The notes beneath the pieces are model-generated. The model saw only the letters and a program-made list of their open reading frames with translations. It made no database searches and was not told where the DNA came from. A DNA stretch of 64,000 bases, from the NCBI GenBank assembly GCA_028281265.1, contig JANQKE010000131.1, forward strand, positions 1 to 64,000, written 5' to 3'. Both the position numbers and the translations under genes were made by a program. Shown in pieces: positions 17,553 through 27,701 of this stretch. Numbering within the stretch: the stretch's first letter is position 1; the number at the start of each line of letters is the position of its first letter. Origin of the DNA: Alphaproteobacteria bacterium (lineage in GTDB: Bacteria > Pseudomonadota > Alphaproteobacteria > DSM-16000 > Inquilinaceae).

Positions 17553-18665
17553 ATGCATAACTGTGATATCTGCGTCATCGGCGGCGGGATTGCCGGGATC
17601 TCCGCAGCGGCCGAAATGGCTGCAACGGTCACCGTGGTGGTGTGCGAGGCCGAAGACCAGCCCGGGTACCACGCCACCGGCCGGTCGGCCGCCCGCTTTG
17701 CGCAGAACTACGGCCCGCCGGTGATCCGGGCGCTTTCGGCTGCCAGCCGGTCACACTTCGAACACCCGCCGGCGGGGTTCACCGACGTCCCTCTGCTGCT
17801 GCCCGGCGGTGAGATCTTCGCCGCCGGACCCGGGCAAGAGACGGCACTGGCCGAAATCCTGGCGATGGGTGGCGACTCCCTGAGACCACTATCCGCTCAG
17901 GAAATGGTCGATCTGCAACCCTTGCTGCGCCGCAACGCGGTGATCGGCGGGGCCTTTGAAGCCGGCGGCGATCTCGACGTCCATGCGGTTCTGGAGGGGT
18001 ACCGTCGCCGGCTCCTCGCACGGGGGGGCCGCATTCTGACCGGTGCCCGGGTGACCGCCCTGTCCGGCCGCGAGGGTGGCTGGACCGTGGACACGGCAGC
18101 CGGCGTGGTACAGGCGGCCCATATCGTCAACGCAGCCGGTGCGTGGGGCGACAGGATCGCCGAGCTGGCCGGGGCGACCCCGCTGGGGCTGGTCCCCAAG
18201 CGGCGGACGGCGCTGACCCTCGACCTGCCCGACCGGCCGGTCGACCCGGCCTGGCCCATGGTGGTGGATGCCGAAGAACGGATCTACTTCAAGCCCGAGG
18301 CGGGCCGCCTGCTGGTCTCTCCGGCCGACGAAACGCCCTCGCCGCCCTGTGACGCGCAGCCGGAGGAGTTGGATATAGCCATCGCGATCGACCGGCTGGA
18401 GGCGCTGACCACCGTCAAAGCCCACCGGATCATCCAGAAATGGGCCGGCTTGCGCACTTTCCTGCCCGACAAGGCACCGGCCGTCGGCCCCGATCCCGAG
18501 ATCGAAGGCTTCTACTGGCTCGTCGGCCAAGGTGGCTACGGCATCCAGACGGCACCCGCCATGGCCCGCGTCGCCGCCGCCATGGTCCTGGACCAGGCGG
18601 TCGAGCCGGTGCTCGATCCTTGGATCCCCGCCTTGGCACCGTCCCGCTTCCGCACCGACACGTAA
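17553..18665 (+). CDS. FAD-dependent oxidoreductase (DAO family, D-arginine dehydrogenase-like)
   Basis: This 370-residue flavoprotein starts at MHNCDICVIGGGIAGISAAA, with the dinucleotide-binding GGGIAG motif at once. It continues with the family stretch GYHATGRSAARFAQNYGP and a C-terminal FAD contact, WLVGQGGYGIQTAPAMAR. Relatives include D-amino-acid/D-arginine dehydrogenases and glycine oxidase-like enzymes. It starts 54 bases after the SCO gene and may share its transcript. The substrate cannot be read from sequence. Confidence 0.85.
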   Translation: MHNCDICVIGGGIAGISAAAEMAATVTVVVCEAEDQPGYHATGRSAARFAQNYGPPVIRALSAASRSHFEHPPAGFTDVPLLLPGGEIFAAGPGQETALAEILAMGGDSLRPLSAQEMVDLQPLLRRNAVIGGAFEAGGDLDVHAVLEGYRRRLLARGGRILTGARVTALSGREGGWTVDTAAGVVQAAHIVNAAGAWGDRIAELAGATPLGLVPKRRTALTLDLPDRPVDPAWPMVVDAEERIYFKPEAGRLLVSPADETPSPPCDAQPEELDIAIAIDRLEALTTVKAHRIIQKWAGLRTFLPDKAPAVGPDPEIEGFYWLVGQGGYGIQTAPAMARVAAAMVLDQAVEPVLDPWIPALAPSRFRTDT

Positions 18666-18737
18666 CACCAAACCGGCATGCCGTCCCGAGCACGACGGGC
18701 CGGCGCCGCCCTCTCCAACAGACTGTCCGGACCGTTC

Positions 18738-19175
18738 ATGGCCCTTCGAGCATCGCTGACCCTGCCCATCGCGCTCGTTCTGTCGGCATGCCAGTTCGGG
18801 GCCGCATCGGGACCGCCCTCCCATACCGTGGCGCAAGGGGTGACGGGGCTGAGCGAAAGCCAGTTGACCGCCTGTGCCGGCCAACCCGACCGCGTGCAGG
18901 ACACCGCCGGCGCCCGCACCCTCATCTATGAGAGCACCACGCCGAGGGCCTATCCTGAAGAGGCGCGCCTGGGGGTCCGGCAACAGAGCCTGGGTGGCGA
19001 TCTGGCCCGCGATTCCTACCGCTCCGGCTATTGTCAGGCGGAGGTGACGGTGCGCGACGGCCGTGTCCTCGCGGTCGTCTATCGCGGCAGCAGTTCGTGG
19101 CGCACAGGCTACGAAGCCTGCAGCGCAAGGCTGGCCAACTGCCTGGCGCGAACGGACTTGCGCGATCAACGGTAG
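18738..19175 (+). CDS. Predicted lipoprotein of unknown function
   Basis: This 145-residue protein starts at MALRASLTLPIALVLSACQF, a short lipoprotein signal with lipobox LSAC (Cys18). The mature part has three further Cys pairs or singles (LTACAGQP, YEACSARLANC, SGYCQAEVTV), and the segment LTACAGQPDRVQDTAGARTL is SmpA/OmlA-like in style. An in-frame Met 20 codons upstream lacks signal-peptide character. It follows the FAD oxidoreductase by 72 bases. No specific function is proposed. Confidence 0.75.
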   Translation: MALRASLTLPIALVLSACQFGAASGPPSHTVAQGVTGLSESQLTACAGQPDRVQDTAGARTLIYESTTPRAYPEEARLGVRQQSLGGDLARDSYRSGYCQAEVTVRDGRVLAVVYRGSSSWRTGYEACSARLANCLARTDLRDQR

Positions 19176-19183
19176 GCTTGGGT

Positions 19184-19253
19184 GGAGCGTAAGCGAAACC
19201 CAGCTACGTCTGATCGGCTCCGCCGGATAGGGGCTGGGGTTCGCTTGCGCTCC
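19184..19253. terminator. 21-bp inverted repeat between convergent genes
   Basis: GGAGCGTAAGCGAAACCCAGC-type arms (19184-19204 and 19233-19253) pair at 19 of 21 positions around a 28-base loop. The element sits between the lipoprotein gene (plus) and the methylmalonyl-CoA mutase gene (minus), a good place for a two-way terminator. The arm sequence is of the kind seen as dispersed repeats in many environmental bacteria. Confidence 0.5.
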
Positions 19254-19277
19254 GGGGCCTTGCGCTGCCGCAACGGC

Positions 19278-21437
19278 CTATGCGGCCGCCTGCCGCGCAC
19301 GGGCTTGCGCGATCAGGTCCAGGATTTCCGCTGCAGCCTTGGGGATGTTGGTGCCGGGGCCGTAGATGGCAGATGCGCCGGCGTGCAGCAGCACCTCGTA
19401 GTCTTGCGGCGGGATGACACCGCCGCACACCACCAGCACGTCCTCCGCCCCTTCCGCCCGCAGCGCTTCGACCAGGGCCGGCACGAGGGTGCGGTGGCCG
19501 GCAGCTTGGCTCGACACACCGACCACATGGACATCGTTCTCGATCGCCTGCCGGGCCGCCTCCTCCGGCGTCTGGAACAGCGGGCCGATATCGACATCGA
19601 AGCCGATATCGGCGAAGGCGGTGGCGATCACCTTGGCGCCGCGGTCGTGGCCGTCCTGGCCCATCTTGACCACCAGCATGCGCGGCCGGCGGCCTTCGGA
19701 CTCGGCAAAGGCGTCCACATTGGCCTGGATGCGCCGGAAGCCTTCATCGCCCGTATAGGCCGCGCCGTAGACCCCGCTGACCGAGCGGATCACCGCGCGA
19801 TGGCGGGTGTAGACCGCCTCCAGCGCGTCGGAGATCTCTCCCACGGTCGCCCGCGCCCGCGCGGCCTCCACCGCCAGCGTCAGCAGGTTGCCGGTGCCGC
19901 CCCGAGCGGCCTGGGTCATCGCCTGAAGCGCTTTGGTGACCGCCCGATCGTCCCGGGACTCCCGCACCGCTTTCAGCCGGGCAACCTGCCGCTCCCGAAC
20001 GGCGGTGTTGTCGATATCGAGCACGTCGACGGTCTCCGGGGCGTCCGGGCGGTACTTGTTGACCCCGACGATGACCTCGTCGCCGCGGTCGATCCGGGCC
20101 TGGCGCCGGGTGGCCGACTCCTCGATCCGCAGCTTCGGCAGCCCCTGGTTCACCGCCTTGGTCATGCCGCCGAGAGCCTCGACCTCGACGATCAAGGTGC
20201 GGGCCGCGTCGACCAGTTCCTGGGTCAGCGCCTCGACGTAATAGGACCCGCCCAGCGGATCGACCACCTTCGGGATCCCGGTCTCCTCGGCGATGATCAG
20301 CTGGGTGTTGCGGGCGATCCGGGCGGAGAACGGGGTCGGCAGGCCCAGCGCCTCGTCAAAGGCGTTGGTGTGCAGGCTTTGGGTTCCGCCCAAGACGGCG
20401 GCCATCGCCTCGACCGTGGTGCGGACGACGTTGTTGTACGGATCCTGCTCGGTCAGCGACACGCCCGACGTCTGGCAATGGGTGCGCAGCATCAACGACT
20501 TGGGATCCCGGGGTGCGAACTCCTCGGCCATCAGTTCGGCCCACAGCGTGCGGGCGGCGCGCAGCTTGGCGACCTCCATGAAGAAGTTCATGCCGATGGC
20601 GAAGAAGAAGCTCAGCCGCGGCGCGAAGGCGTCGACATCGAGCCCCTTGGACACGGCCGCGCGGACGTATTCCAGGCCGTCGGCCAGGGTGAAGGCGAGT
20701 TCCTGCACCGCCGTCGCCCCGGCTTCCTGCATGTGATAGCCGGAAATCGAAATCGAGTTGTACCGCGGCATGTGCTTGGCGGTGTGCTCGATGATGTCGG
20801 CGACGATCCGCATCGACGGTTCCGGGGGATAGATATAGGTGTTGCGGACCATGAACTCCTTGAGGATGTCGTTCTGAATCGTGCCGGAGAGCCGGTCCTG
20901 GCCTACCCCCTGCTCTTCGGCGGCGACGATGTACATGGCCAGCACCGGCAGGACGGCACCGTTCATGGTCATCGACACCGACATCCTGCCGAGCGGAATG
21001 CCGTCGAACAGGATCTTCATATCCTCGACGCTGTCGATCGCCACGCCGGCCTTGCCGACATCGCCGACCACTCGCGGGTGGTCGCTGTCATAGCCGCGAT
21101 GGGTGGCGAGATCGAAGGCGACCGACAGACCCATCTGCCCGGCGGCCAGGTTGGCCCGGTAGAAGGCGTTCGATTCCTCGGCCGTGGAGAAGCCGGCATA
21201 CTGCCGAATGGTCCAGGGGCGGTTGGCGTACATGCTGCCGCGCACCCCGCGGGTGAACGGGGCGAAGCCGGGCAGCGCCTGCACGGCGCCGGCCGGCAGG
21301 TCCGCGGCCAGATAGAGAGGCTTGACGGCGATCCCCTCGGCCGTGTGCCAGGTCAGGTCCTCGGCCGTGCGACCGCGCAACTCCTTTTCGACCAGCGCGG
21401 TCCATTCGGCATTGGTCTTGGGCGTGAACTCGCTCAT
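19278..21437 (-). CDS. Methylmalonyl-CoA mutase, large subunit type
   Basis: The enzyme interconverts methylmalonyl-CoA and succinyl-CoA using adenosylcobalamin, the last step of propionyl-CoA breakdown. It has 719 residues, the usual size. The N-terminal TIM-barrel substrate domain shows [38 protein letters not shown] and [19 protein letters not shown]. The C-terminal ~130 residues are the B12 domain, with [19 protein letters not shown] (cobalamin-ligating His in DGHDRG) and [15 protein letters not shown]. No small subunit or MeaB-like chaperone is adjacent. No cobalamin riboswitch is seen upstream. Confidence 0.96.
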   Translation of the reverse strand: MSEFTPKTNAEWTALVEKELRGRTAEDLTWHTAEGIAVKPLYLAADLPAGAVQALPGFAPFTRGVRGSMYANRPWTIRQYAGFSTAEESNAFYRANLAAGQMGLSVAFDLATHRGYDSDHPRVVGDVGKAGVAIDSVEDMKILFDGIPLGRMSVSMTMNGAVLPVLAMYIVAAEEQGVGQDRLSGTIQNDILKEFMVRNTYIYPPEPSMRIVADIIEHTAKHMPRYNSISISGYHMQEAGATAVQELAFTLADGLEYVRAAVSKGLDVDAFAPRLSFFFAIGMNFFMEVAKLRAARTLWAELMAEEFAPRDPKSLMLRTHCQTSGVSLTEQDPYNNVVRTTVEAMAAVLGGTQSLHTNAFDEALGLPTPFSARIARNTQLIIAEETGIPKVVDPLGGSYYVEALTQELVDAARTLIVEVEALGGMTKAVNQGLPKLRIEESATRRQARIDRGDEVIVGVNKYRPDAPETVDVLDIDNTAVRERQVARLKAVRESRDDRAVTKALQAMTQAARGGTGNLLTLAVEAARARATVGEISDALEAVYTRHRAVIRSVSGVYGAAYTGDEGFRRIQANVDAFAESEGRRPRMLVVKMGQDGHDRGAKVIATAFADIGFDVDIGPLFQTPEEAARQAIENDVHVVGVSSQAAGHRTLVPALVEALRAEGAEDVLVVCGGVIPPQDYEVLLHAGASAIYGPGTNIPKAAAEILDLIAQARARQAAA

Positions 21438-21488
21438 GGCACTCCCCCCCTTGCTGGTGCCGGAGCCGATCGGTCCGTCGGCATCACC

Positions 21489-21560
21489 CTAGATCACCCT
21501 GCGTCCAGAGGGAATCGTCTGAACGCAGGTAAGCTGATCGACTTCAAGGAAGCAGAGCAG
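21489..21560 (+). repeat. CTAG-bounded palindromic repeat, half copy
   Basis: It begins CTAGATCACCCTGCGTCC and contains hairpin 1 (CCTGCGTCC with GAACGCAGG) and the linker TGATCGACTTCAAGGA. It matches the first ~60 bases of the full copies at 22845-22947 (inverted) and 53755-53857; the second hairpin is missing. It lies just downstream of the isovaleryl-CoA dehydrogenase gene. Confidence 0.8.
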
Positions 21561-21617
21561 CGCCGGTGTGGACAATCCGACCAACGGCCCCCCGATCTCC
21601 TGCGCCGCGCCGGCCGG

Positions 21618-22790
21618 TCACGCGGTTTCCCTGAACAGCTCGCGGCCGATCAGCATCCGGCGGATCTCCGAGGTGCCCGCACCGATCTCATAGAGCTTGG
21701 CATCCCGCAGCAATCGGCCCGTCGGGTACTCGTTGATGTAACCGTTGCCGCCGAGGCACTGGATTGCCTCCAGCGCCATCCAGGTCGCCTTCTCGGCCGC
21801 GTACAGGATCGCCCCGGCGGCGTCCTTGCGGGTCACCTCCCCCCGATCGCAGGCCTTGCCGACCGCATACACATACGCCTTGCAGGCGTTCATGGTGACG
21901 TACATGTCCGCGAGCTTGCCCTGCATGAGCTGGAACTCGCCGATCGCCTGGCCGAACTGCTCCCGTTGATGCACGTACGGCATCACCACGTCCATACAGG
22001 CCTGCATGATGCCCAAGGGCCCGGCGGCCAGGACGGCGCGCTCGTAGTCGAGCCCGCTCATCAGCACGCGGACGCCGCCGTTGAGCTGGCCGAGGATGTT
22101 CTCTTCGGGCACCTCGCAGTCCTGGAAGACCAGCTCACCGGTGTGGGAGCCGCGCATGCCCAGCTTGTCGAGCTTCTGGGCGACCGAGAAGCCGGGCATG
22201 CCCTTCTCGATCAGGAAGGCGGTGATGCCGCGAGGGCCGGCGGCCGGGTCGGTCTTGGCGTACACCACCAGCACATCGGCGTCCGGGCCGTTGGTGATCC
22301 ACATCTTCGCACCGTTGAGGACGAAGCGGTCGCCTTTCCTGTCGGCCCGCAGCTTCATCGACACCACGTCGGAGCCGGCGCCGGGTTCGGACATCGCCAG
22401 CGCGCCGACATACGCACCGGAGATCAGCTTTGGCAGATAGCGCTGCTTCTGCCCGGCATCGCCGTTGAGGTTGATCTGATTGACGCACAGGTTGGAGTGC
22501 GCCCCATAGGACAGTCCGACCGAGGCCGAGGCGCGGGAAATCTCTTCGACCGCAACCATGTGCTCGAGATAGCCCATCGCCGCGCCGCCATAGGTTTCCG
22601 GCACCGTAATGCCCAGAAGACCCAGCTCCCCCATCTTGCCCCACAGGTCCATCGGGAACTGATCGGTCCGGTCGATCGCCTCGGCCCGGGGGGCGATCTC
22701 GTCGGCAGCGAAGCTCATCACCTGGTCGCGCAGCAGATCGGCGGTCTCGCCGAGATCAAAGCCCATCGAGGGCAACGCGTTGGGGATCAT
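21618..22790 (-). CDS. ivd: Isovaleryl-CoA dehydrogenase
   Basis: This 390-residue FAD acyl-CoA dehydrogenase oxidises isovaleryl-CoA to 3-methylcrotonyl-CoA in leucine breakdown and passes electrons to ETF. The isovaleryl-specific features are [12 protein letters not shown] and the catalytic Glu in [16 protein letters not shown]; in most other acyl-CoA dehydrogenases the base lies elsewhere, near the C-terminus. Also present are the signature [11 protein letters not shown] and [24 protein letters not shown] lies 9-13 bases before the ATG. The usual liu partners (methylcrotonyl-CoA carboxylase, HMG-CoA lyase) are not nearby. Inverted repeat copies flank the gene. Confidence 0.94.
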   Translation of the reverse strand: MIPNALPSMGFDLGETADLLRDQVMSFAADEIAPRAEAIDRTDQFPMDLWGKMGELGLLGITVPETYGGAAMGYLEHMVAVEEISRASASVGLSYGAHSNLCVNQINLNGDAGQKQRYLPKLISGAYVGALAMSEPGAGSDVVSMKLRADRKGDRFVLNGAKMWITNGPDADVLVVYAKTDPAAGPRGITAFLIEKGMPGFSVAQKLDKLGMRGSHTGELVFQDCEVPEENILGQLNGGVRVLMSGLDYERAVLAAGPLGIMQACMDVVMPYVHQREQFGQAIGEFQLMQGKLADMYVTMNACKAYVYAVGKACDRGEVTRKDAAGAILYAAEKATWMALEAIQCLGGNGYINEYPTGRLLRDAKLYEIGAGTSEIRRMLIGRELFRETA

Positions 22791-23140
22791 GGTCTTACGG
22801 GCCTCCCTTCCCGTCGCAAACGATCGACGGTCCCGTGCGGCCAGCTAGAGCATCCTGGGTCCGAACGAACGCAGGATGCTCTAACTCTTTGAAGTCGATC
22901 ACCTTACCTGCGTTCAGACGAGTCCCTTTGAACGCAGGTTGATCTAGCGGAACCGAACCGGGCTTCCGGATACCACGGTCGACGGCCTGCGCAATCATAT
23001 TACCGCGGCATGGCAGCGCAGCGACGCGCATCGTATCCCGCCCATGCCCGTGCCGGCGTTGTGGCCGGCCGTGCCGCTGGCTACGGTCACGCACCGGTTG
23101 ACTGCGTTCGCCCTTCCCCCCGGCCTCGAGGACTTCGCCC
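22791..23140. other. Intergenic region between ivd and trpB
   Basis: This 350-base gap lies between divergent genes. It contains the full-length repeat at 22845-22947. The remainder, mostly 22950-23140, shows no coding character, no transcription-attenuator leader peptide rich in Trp and no other structure I can support. Confidence 0.55.
22845..22947 (-). repeat. CTAG-bounded two-hairpin repeat, full copy
   Basis: This is a 103-base element with CTAG at both ends. Read on the minus strand it has hairpin 1 (ACCTGCGTTCA with TGAACGCAGGT), the linker AGGTGATCGACTTCAAAGAG and hairpin 2 (AGAGCATCCTG with CAGGATGCTCT). It is the same length as the copy at 53755-53857, and by manual alignment about 84% identical to it, with paired changes in the stems. 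It lies upstream of ivd and inverted relative to the half copy at 21489. Confidence 0.85.
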
Positions 23141-24397
23141 ATGACCGCCGCACTCCAGACCGATCCGCGCCCCAACAGCTACCGCACCGGCCCGGACGAG
23201 AACGGCCATTTCGGCATGTTCGGCGGCCGCTACGTGGCCGAGACCCTGATGCCGCTGATCCTGGAGGTGGAAAAGGCCTATGTCGCGGCCAAGAAAAACC
23301 CGGCCTTCGAGGCCGAACTGCGCTACTATCTGACCCACTATATCGGCAGACCCAGTCCTCTATACTTTGCCGAGCGGATGACCCAACATTTCCGCACGCA
23401 CGCCCCCGCCGGTTTCGGGCCGAAAATATACTTCAAGCGGGATGAGCTCAACCACACCGGGGCGCACAAGATCAACAACTGCATGGGCCAGATCCTCTTG
23501 GCCAAGCAGATGGGCAAGACCCGCATCATCGCCGAGACCGGGGCCGGGCAGCACGGCGTGGCGACCGCCACGGTGTGCGCGCTGTTCGGGCTGCCCTGCA
23601 CCGTCTACATGGGCGAGACCGACATGGAACGGCAGAAGCCCAACGTCTTCCGCATGCGCCTGCTGGGCGCCGATGTGGTGCCGGTCACCTCGGGCAGCCG
23701 CACCCTCAAGGACGCGATGAACGAAGCGCTGCGGGACTGGGTCACCAATGTCCAGGACACGTTCTACATCATCGGCACGGTCGCCGGCCCGCACCCTTAT
23801 CCGGAGATGGTGCGCGACTTCCAGTCGGTGATCGGCCATGAGGTACGGGACCAGATGATGGCGGCCGAGGCGCGGCTGCCGGACACGCTGGTCGCCTGCA
23901 TCGGCGGCGGCTCGAACGCCATGGGCCTGTTCCACCCCTTCCTGGACGACCCCGACGTGGAGATCATCGGCGTCGAAGCCGGCGGCGACGGGGTGGAGAC
24001 CGAGCGCCACGCCGCCAGCCTGACCGGGGGCCGACCCGGCGTGCTGCACGGCAACCGCACCTATCTCCTGCAGGACGGTGACGGCCAGATCACCGAGGCG
24101 CATTCGATCTCCGCCGGGCTCGACTACCCCGGCATCGGGCCCGAGCACGCCTGGCTGCACGACACGGGGCGGGTGCAGTATGTCAGCGCCACCGACAAGG
24201 AAGCGCTGGCGGCGTTCCAGCTCTGCTCCAAGCTCGAAGGCATCCTGCCGGCGCTCGAGCCCTCCCACGCGCTGTCCCATGTCGGCAAGATCGCGGCGCG
24301 CTACCCCGAAGACCATCTCCTGGTGGTCAATGTCTGCGGCCGCGGCGACAAGGACATCTTCACCATCGCCGAAGCGCTCGACGCCGATATCGGCTGA
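23141..24397 (+). CDS. trpB: Tryptophan synthase beta chain
   Basis: The product joins indole (from TrpA) to serine to make tryptophan and is PLP-dependent. It has 418 residues. The N-terminal signature is [16 protein letters not shown], the PLP lysine is Lys110 in [10 protein letters not shown], and [11 protein letters not shown] marks the phosphate-binding loop. Also present are [17 protein letters not shown] and [12 protein letters not shown]. It is a class 1 TrpB. trpF and trpA, usual neighbours in this group, are not adjacent: ivd lies upstream and an efflux pump downstream, so the trp operon is split here. Confidence 0.97.
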   Translation: MTAALQTDPRPNSYRTGPDENGHFGMFGGRYVAETLMPLILEVEKAYVAAKKNPAFEAELRYYLTHYIGRPSPLYFAERMTQHFRTHAPAGFGPKIYFKRDELNHTGAHKINNCMGQILLAKQMGKTRIIAETGAGQHGVATATVCALFGLPCTVYMGETDMERQKPNVFRMRLLGADVVPVTSGSRTLKDAMNEALRDWVTNVQDTFYIIGTVAGPHPYPEMVRDFQSVIGHEVRDQMMAAEARLPDTLVACIGGGSNAMGLFHPFLDDPDVEIIGVEAGGDGVETERHAASLTGGRPGVLHGNRTYLLQDGDGQITEAHSISAGLDYPGIGPEHAWLHDTGRVQYVSATDKEALAAFQLCSKLEGILPALEPSHALSHVGKIAARYPEDHLLVVNVCGRGDKDIFTIAEALDADIG

Positions 24398-24447
24398 TCC
24401 CGGTTTGCGCCGAGGTCGGTTCCTCATCAAACCGTCCTCGCATTCGA

Positions 24448-24479
24448 GCGCGATTGCGAGGCTTTCCTCGCAATCGCGC
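24448..24479. terminator. 14-bp perfect hairpin between trpB and the efflux pump gene
   Basis: GCGCGATTGCGAGG pairs perfectly with CCTCGCAATCGCGC over a CTTT loop. The flanking genes converge, so it probably serves both as a terminator, although neither side has a clear T-run. Confidence 0.65.
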
Positions 24480-24533
24480 GGGCGCGCTTGCCCCGTCGCG
24501 GTGAGCCTTGCGCATCGCACGCTGGTTCAGGGT

Positions 24534-27500
24534 TCACGGCGTGGTCGCCAGACGCGCCGTCGGGCCGCCGACCGCCGCCGGATCGTTGGCGGCCCGATCG
24601 GCCCGGCGTGTGCGGCGGGACGGTCCGGGCCGCATCAACAGGGCGAACATCGGCGGGGTGAAGTAGAACGACACCACCGTCGACAGGAGCACCCCGCCGG
24701 CGATCGCCATCGCGAAGGGCGGCCAGAAGCCGCCCCCGCCCAGAATGAGCGGGATGAAACCGCCGGCGGTGGTCAGCGTGGTGGAGACGATGTGCCGGGC
24801 CGATCGGCTGACCACCCGGCGCATCGCGTCGAGATCGCCGGCCATCGCGCGATCGTCGGCTTGCAGGGCGGTCAGGATGATGATGGCGGCATTGATCGAT
24901 ACGCCGATCGAACCGATCGCTCCGATCAGGGCCTGGATCCCGAACGGATAGCCGAACACCGCCAAGGCCAACAGGCTCAGCCCGAAGGCCAGACCCGCGA
25001 CCAGCGTCGTGATCAGCGACAGCCGATACGACCCGAAGGTCAGGAAGATCGTCACCACCGTCAGCGTCACCACGAACCCGGCCGTGCCGACCAGATTGCC
25101 GGTGGTTTCCGCCCTTGCGTCGGCGTCGCCGCCGATCTCCAACCGGTAGCCGGGCGGCAGGGGCAGCGGCTCGCCGGCCAGCAGCATCTCGACCTGGCGC
25201 AACGCCTCCTCCGGCAGCACGCCCCGATCGATGAAGCCCTGGACCGTGTTGACCCGCTCGCCGTTGCGGCGGGCGATCGGGCTGTCCGCCGGCACCAGCG
25301 CGACGTCGCCCAACGCGGTCAGCGGAATGCCGGGAAAGCCGCCATGGGCGGCGATCTCCGCGGCATCGGGCGGCATGATCATCAGCCCGCGGATCGCTGC
25401 CACGCTGTCCCGCCCGGCCGTGCCGAGCCGGACGCGGACCGGCAACTCCTCCGTCCCCTCGATCAAGGAGCCGCCGACCGCGCCATTGAGGGCGGCCTCC
25501 ATCTGCCGGGCGACATCGGCCAGCGCCAGGCCGGCGAGGCGCACCTTGTCCTCATCGAGCGTGAAGACCAGCTTGGGCGCGCCGCCGACGAGGTCGGCGG
25601 TGGCATGCGTCACCTCCGGCACCCGGGTCAGGAGCCGGCGGGCCCGATCACCGAGGTCGCGCAGCACGGCGATGTCGGGACCGACCAGCCGAAGCTCCAC
25701 CGGGGCATCGACCGGCGGACCCTGCTTGAGCCCCCGCACCAGCACCTGGGTTTGCGGGAACGCGGCATCGAGGTCGGCCTGCAGCCGTGGGATCAGCCGC
25801 TCGGTGGCCGCCGGCGACGTGCTGGTGACCAACGCTTCGGCAAACCCGGGCACCCCGTCCCGGCCGCCGACCATGTTGTAGTAGAAGGCGGGGGCGCTCT
25901 CCCCGATGACCCAGTGCAGGCTCGCGACTTCCGGTTCGGCCCGCACCCGCGCCCCGATCGACAGGGCGATCGCCTCGGTCTGCCGGATCGACGTGCCGCC
26001 GGGGACCATCAACTGGAGGTAGAACTGGTCCCGGTCGACACCGGGAAAGAACTGTGCCGTCAAGGTCGGCAGGGCGGCGAAGCCCGTCACCGGCAGCACC
26101 AGCGCGCCGACGATCGCCAGCCCCTTGTGCCGGAGCGCGAGGTCGAGGGAACGATCGAACGCCCGGGCCAGCGGCGGGATCGTCACCCCGTCGCGCCAGC
26201 CCGCCCGGCCGGGCGGACCCGCCTGCAACAGCCGGCCGGCCAGAGCCGGGGTGACGGTCAACGCCAGGATCAGGGACACGGTGAGCATGATGATCACCGA
26301 CAGCGCGATCGACCCGACGAAATCGCCCGCAGGCCCGGGCAGCAGGGCCATCGGCAGGAAGGCCAGGACCGTCGTTACGGTCGACGCCGACAGCGGCACC
26401 GCCAGCCGCGATACCGAGGCCGCCACGGCGGCCGGTGCCGCCGTGCCCGCGGCCAGCCGCCGCTTGACGTCGTCGGACATCACGATCGCCGCGTCGACCA
26501 GCAGGCCCAGGGCGACGATCAGCCCGGTCACCGACATCTGCTGGATCGGCAGGCCGATCGCCTGCATCACCGTGATCGCCGACAGCGTGGCGAGCGGCAG
26601 GACGGCAGCCACCACCGTCGCCGCCCTCCAGCCCAAGGTGACGAACAGCACGCCGATCACCAGGGCCACCCCGATCGCCAGGTTCAGGCCCAGGGACCGG
26701 AAACGGCGCTCCACATAGACGCTCTGGTCGAACAGCAACCGATGCTGGACCCCGACCGGCAGCTCGGCCTCGAAATGGGCCAAGGCGGCACGGGCGGCAC
26801 CGGTCCAGGTATCGACCTGGCGGTCGTTCTCCATCCGGGCGGCGACCAGGACCGCCGGCCGCCCATCGACGTAGGCCAAGGCGGCCGGCGGGTCGCTTAC
26901 CGTCCGTTCAACCCTGGCGACATCGCCGAGCCGCACCGTTTGACCCGTCCCACCGGCGCCGATCGGGATCATACGGATCCGTTGGACGGTTTGGATCTCA
27001 CCGGAGAGTTCGACCAGGATGTCGAGGGTGCTGCCTCGAACGGCCCCCGCCGGGACCTTCACGTCGGCCCGGGCGACGGCAGCCGCCACTTGGTCGAAGC
27101 GAAGCCCCAGGGCCGCCAGCCGGTCCGGGTCGATGGTGACGCGCACTTCCTCGGTCTGCGCGCCGTAGAGACGAACGATATCCGTGTTCGGAAGCCGACG
27201 CAGCCGGTCCTGCAGCCGCTCGGCAAAGCGGCGCTGGATAGCGGGGCTGTCCGGGACACCGTCGGCGAGCGTGACCGCACTGATCAGCGTGAACGCGCCG
27301 GTCAGATCGGTGTCGAGTTCGGGGTCGGGCACGCCGGACGGCAAGGACCGGCGCGCATCGGCCAGGGCGTCCCGCACCTCCGTCCAGACCTGTTCGATCC
27401 GATCGGGATCGATATCCAAGACCAGCTCCAGGGAGATCACGGAAACGCCACTGCGTGACACCGAACCGATCTCGTCGATCTCGGTGATCTCGCGCAACTC

Positions 27501-27701
27501 CTGTTCGATCGGCTCGGTCACCAGCGCCTCGACCCGGGCCGGCTCCGCCCCGGGGAACGGGGTGACGATGGTGGCGAACAGGTTGGTGATGGTGGGGTCT
27601 TCCTGCCGGCCGATACCGGTGCCGGCCGTCGCCGCCAAGGCCAGGATCACCCCCAGGACCAGGAACAGCAGCCGCGGGCTGCGGTAGAGCAGCGTGCCCA
27701 T
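24534..27701 (-). CDS. RND-family efflux transporter, inner-membrane subunit
   Basis: This 1055-residue proton-driven exporter is of the AcrB/MexF-type superfamily. It starts MGTLLYRSPRLLFLVLGVIL (TM1). Two large periplasmic loops follow TM1 and TM7, and the TM4 proton-relay region reads GLIVALGLLVDAAIVMSDDV. The second half repeats the fold, ending with LALAVFGYPFGIQALIGAIG. It overlaps the adaptor stop by one base (TGATG), so the two are translationally coupled. No outer-membrane channel gene lies nearby, so a TolC-like protein must be encoded elsewhere. The export substrate is unknown. Confidence 0.93.
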   Translation of the reverse strand: MGTLLYRSPRLLFLVLGVILALAATAGTGIGRQEDPTITNLFATIVTPFPGAEPARVEALVTEPIEQELREITEIDEIGSVSRSGVSVISLELVLDIDPDRIEQVWTEVRDALADARRSLPSGVPDPELDTDLTGAFTLISAVTLADGVPDSPAIQRRFAERLQDRLRRLPNTDIVRLYGAQTEEVRVTIDPDRLAALGLRFDQVAAAVARADVKVPAGAVRGSTLDILVELSGEIQTVQRIRMIPIGAGGTGQTVRLGDVARVERTVSDPPAALAYVDGRPAVLVAARMENDRQVDTWTGAARAALAHFEAELPVGVQHRLLFDQSVYVERRFRSLGLNLAIGVALVIGVLFVTLGWRAATVVAAVLPLATLSAITVMQAIGLPIQQMSVTGLIVALGLLVDAAIVMSDDVKRRLAAGTAAPAAVAASVSRLAVPLSASTVTTVLAFLPMALLPGPAGDFVGSIALSVIIMLTVSLILALTVTPALAGRLLQAGPPGRAGWRDGVTIPPLARAFDRSLDLALRHKGLAIVGALVLPVTGFAALPTLTAQFFPGVDRDQFYLQLMVPGGTSIRQTEAIALSIGARVRAEPEVASLHWVIGESAPAFYYNMVGGRDGVPGFAEALVTSTSPAATERLIPRLQADLDAAFPQTQVLVRGLKQGPPVDAPVELRLVGPDIAVLRDLGDRARRLLTRVPEVTHATADLVGGAPKLVFTLDEDKVRLAGLALADVARQMEAALNGAVGGSLIEGTEELPVRVRLGTAGRDSVAAIRGLMIMPPDAAEIAAHGGFPGIPLTALGDVALVPADSPIARRNGERVNTVQGFIDRGVLPEEALRQVEMLLAGEPLPLPPGYRLEIGGDADARAETTGNLVGTAGFVVTLTVVTIFLTFGSYRLSLITTLVAGLAFGLSLLALAVFGYPFGIQALIGAIGSIGVSINAAIIILTALQADDRAMAGDLDAMRRVVSRSARHIVSTTLTTAGGFIPLILGGGGFWPPFAMAIAGGVLLSTVVSFYFTPPMFALLMRPGPSRRTRRADRAANDPAAVGGPTARLATTP

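Noticed and set aside
21438-21617. Cobalamin riboswitch before methylmalonyl-CoA mutase
   Set aside because: The region holds a palindromic repeat but no B12-box or expected core motifs.
19182-22892. 1236-codon plus-strand frame over methylmalonyl-CoA mutase and ivd
   Set aside because: Antisense to two clearly identified genes. Low-complexity His/Asp/Gly/Arg composition, no domains.
22948-23140. Tryptophan attenuator leader before trpB
   Set aside because: No leader frame with Trp codons and no competing stem-loops with a T-run.
24078-27458. 1126-codon plus-strand frame over the RND transporter gene
   Set aside because: Shadow of the RND transporter gene; very high Arg, Gln and Asp content and no fold.
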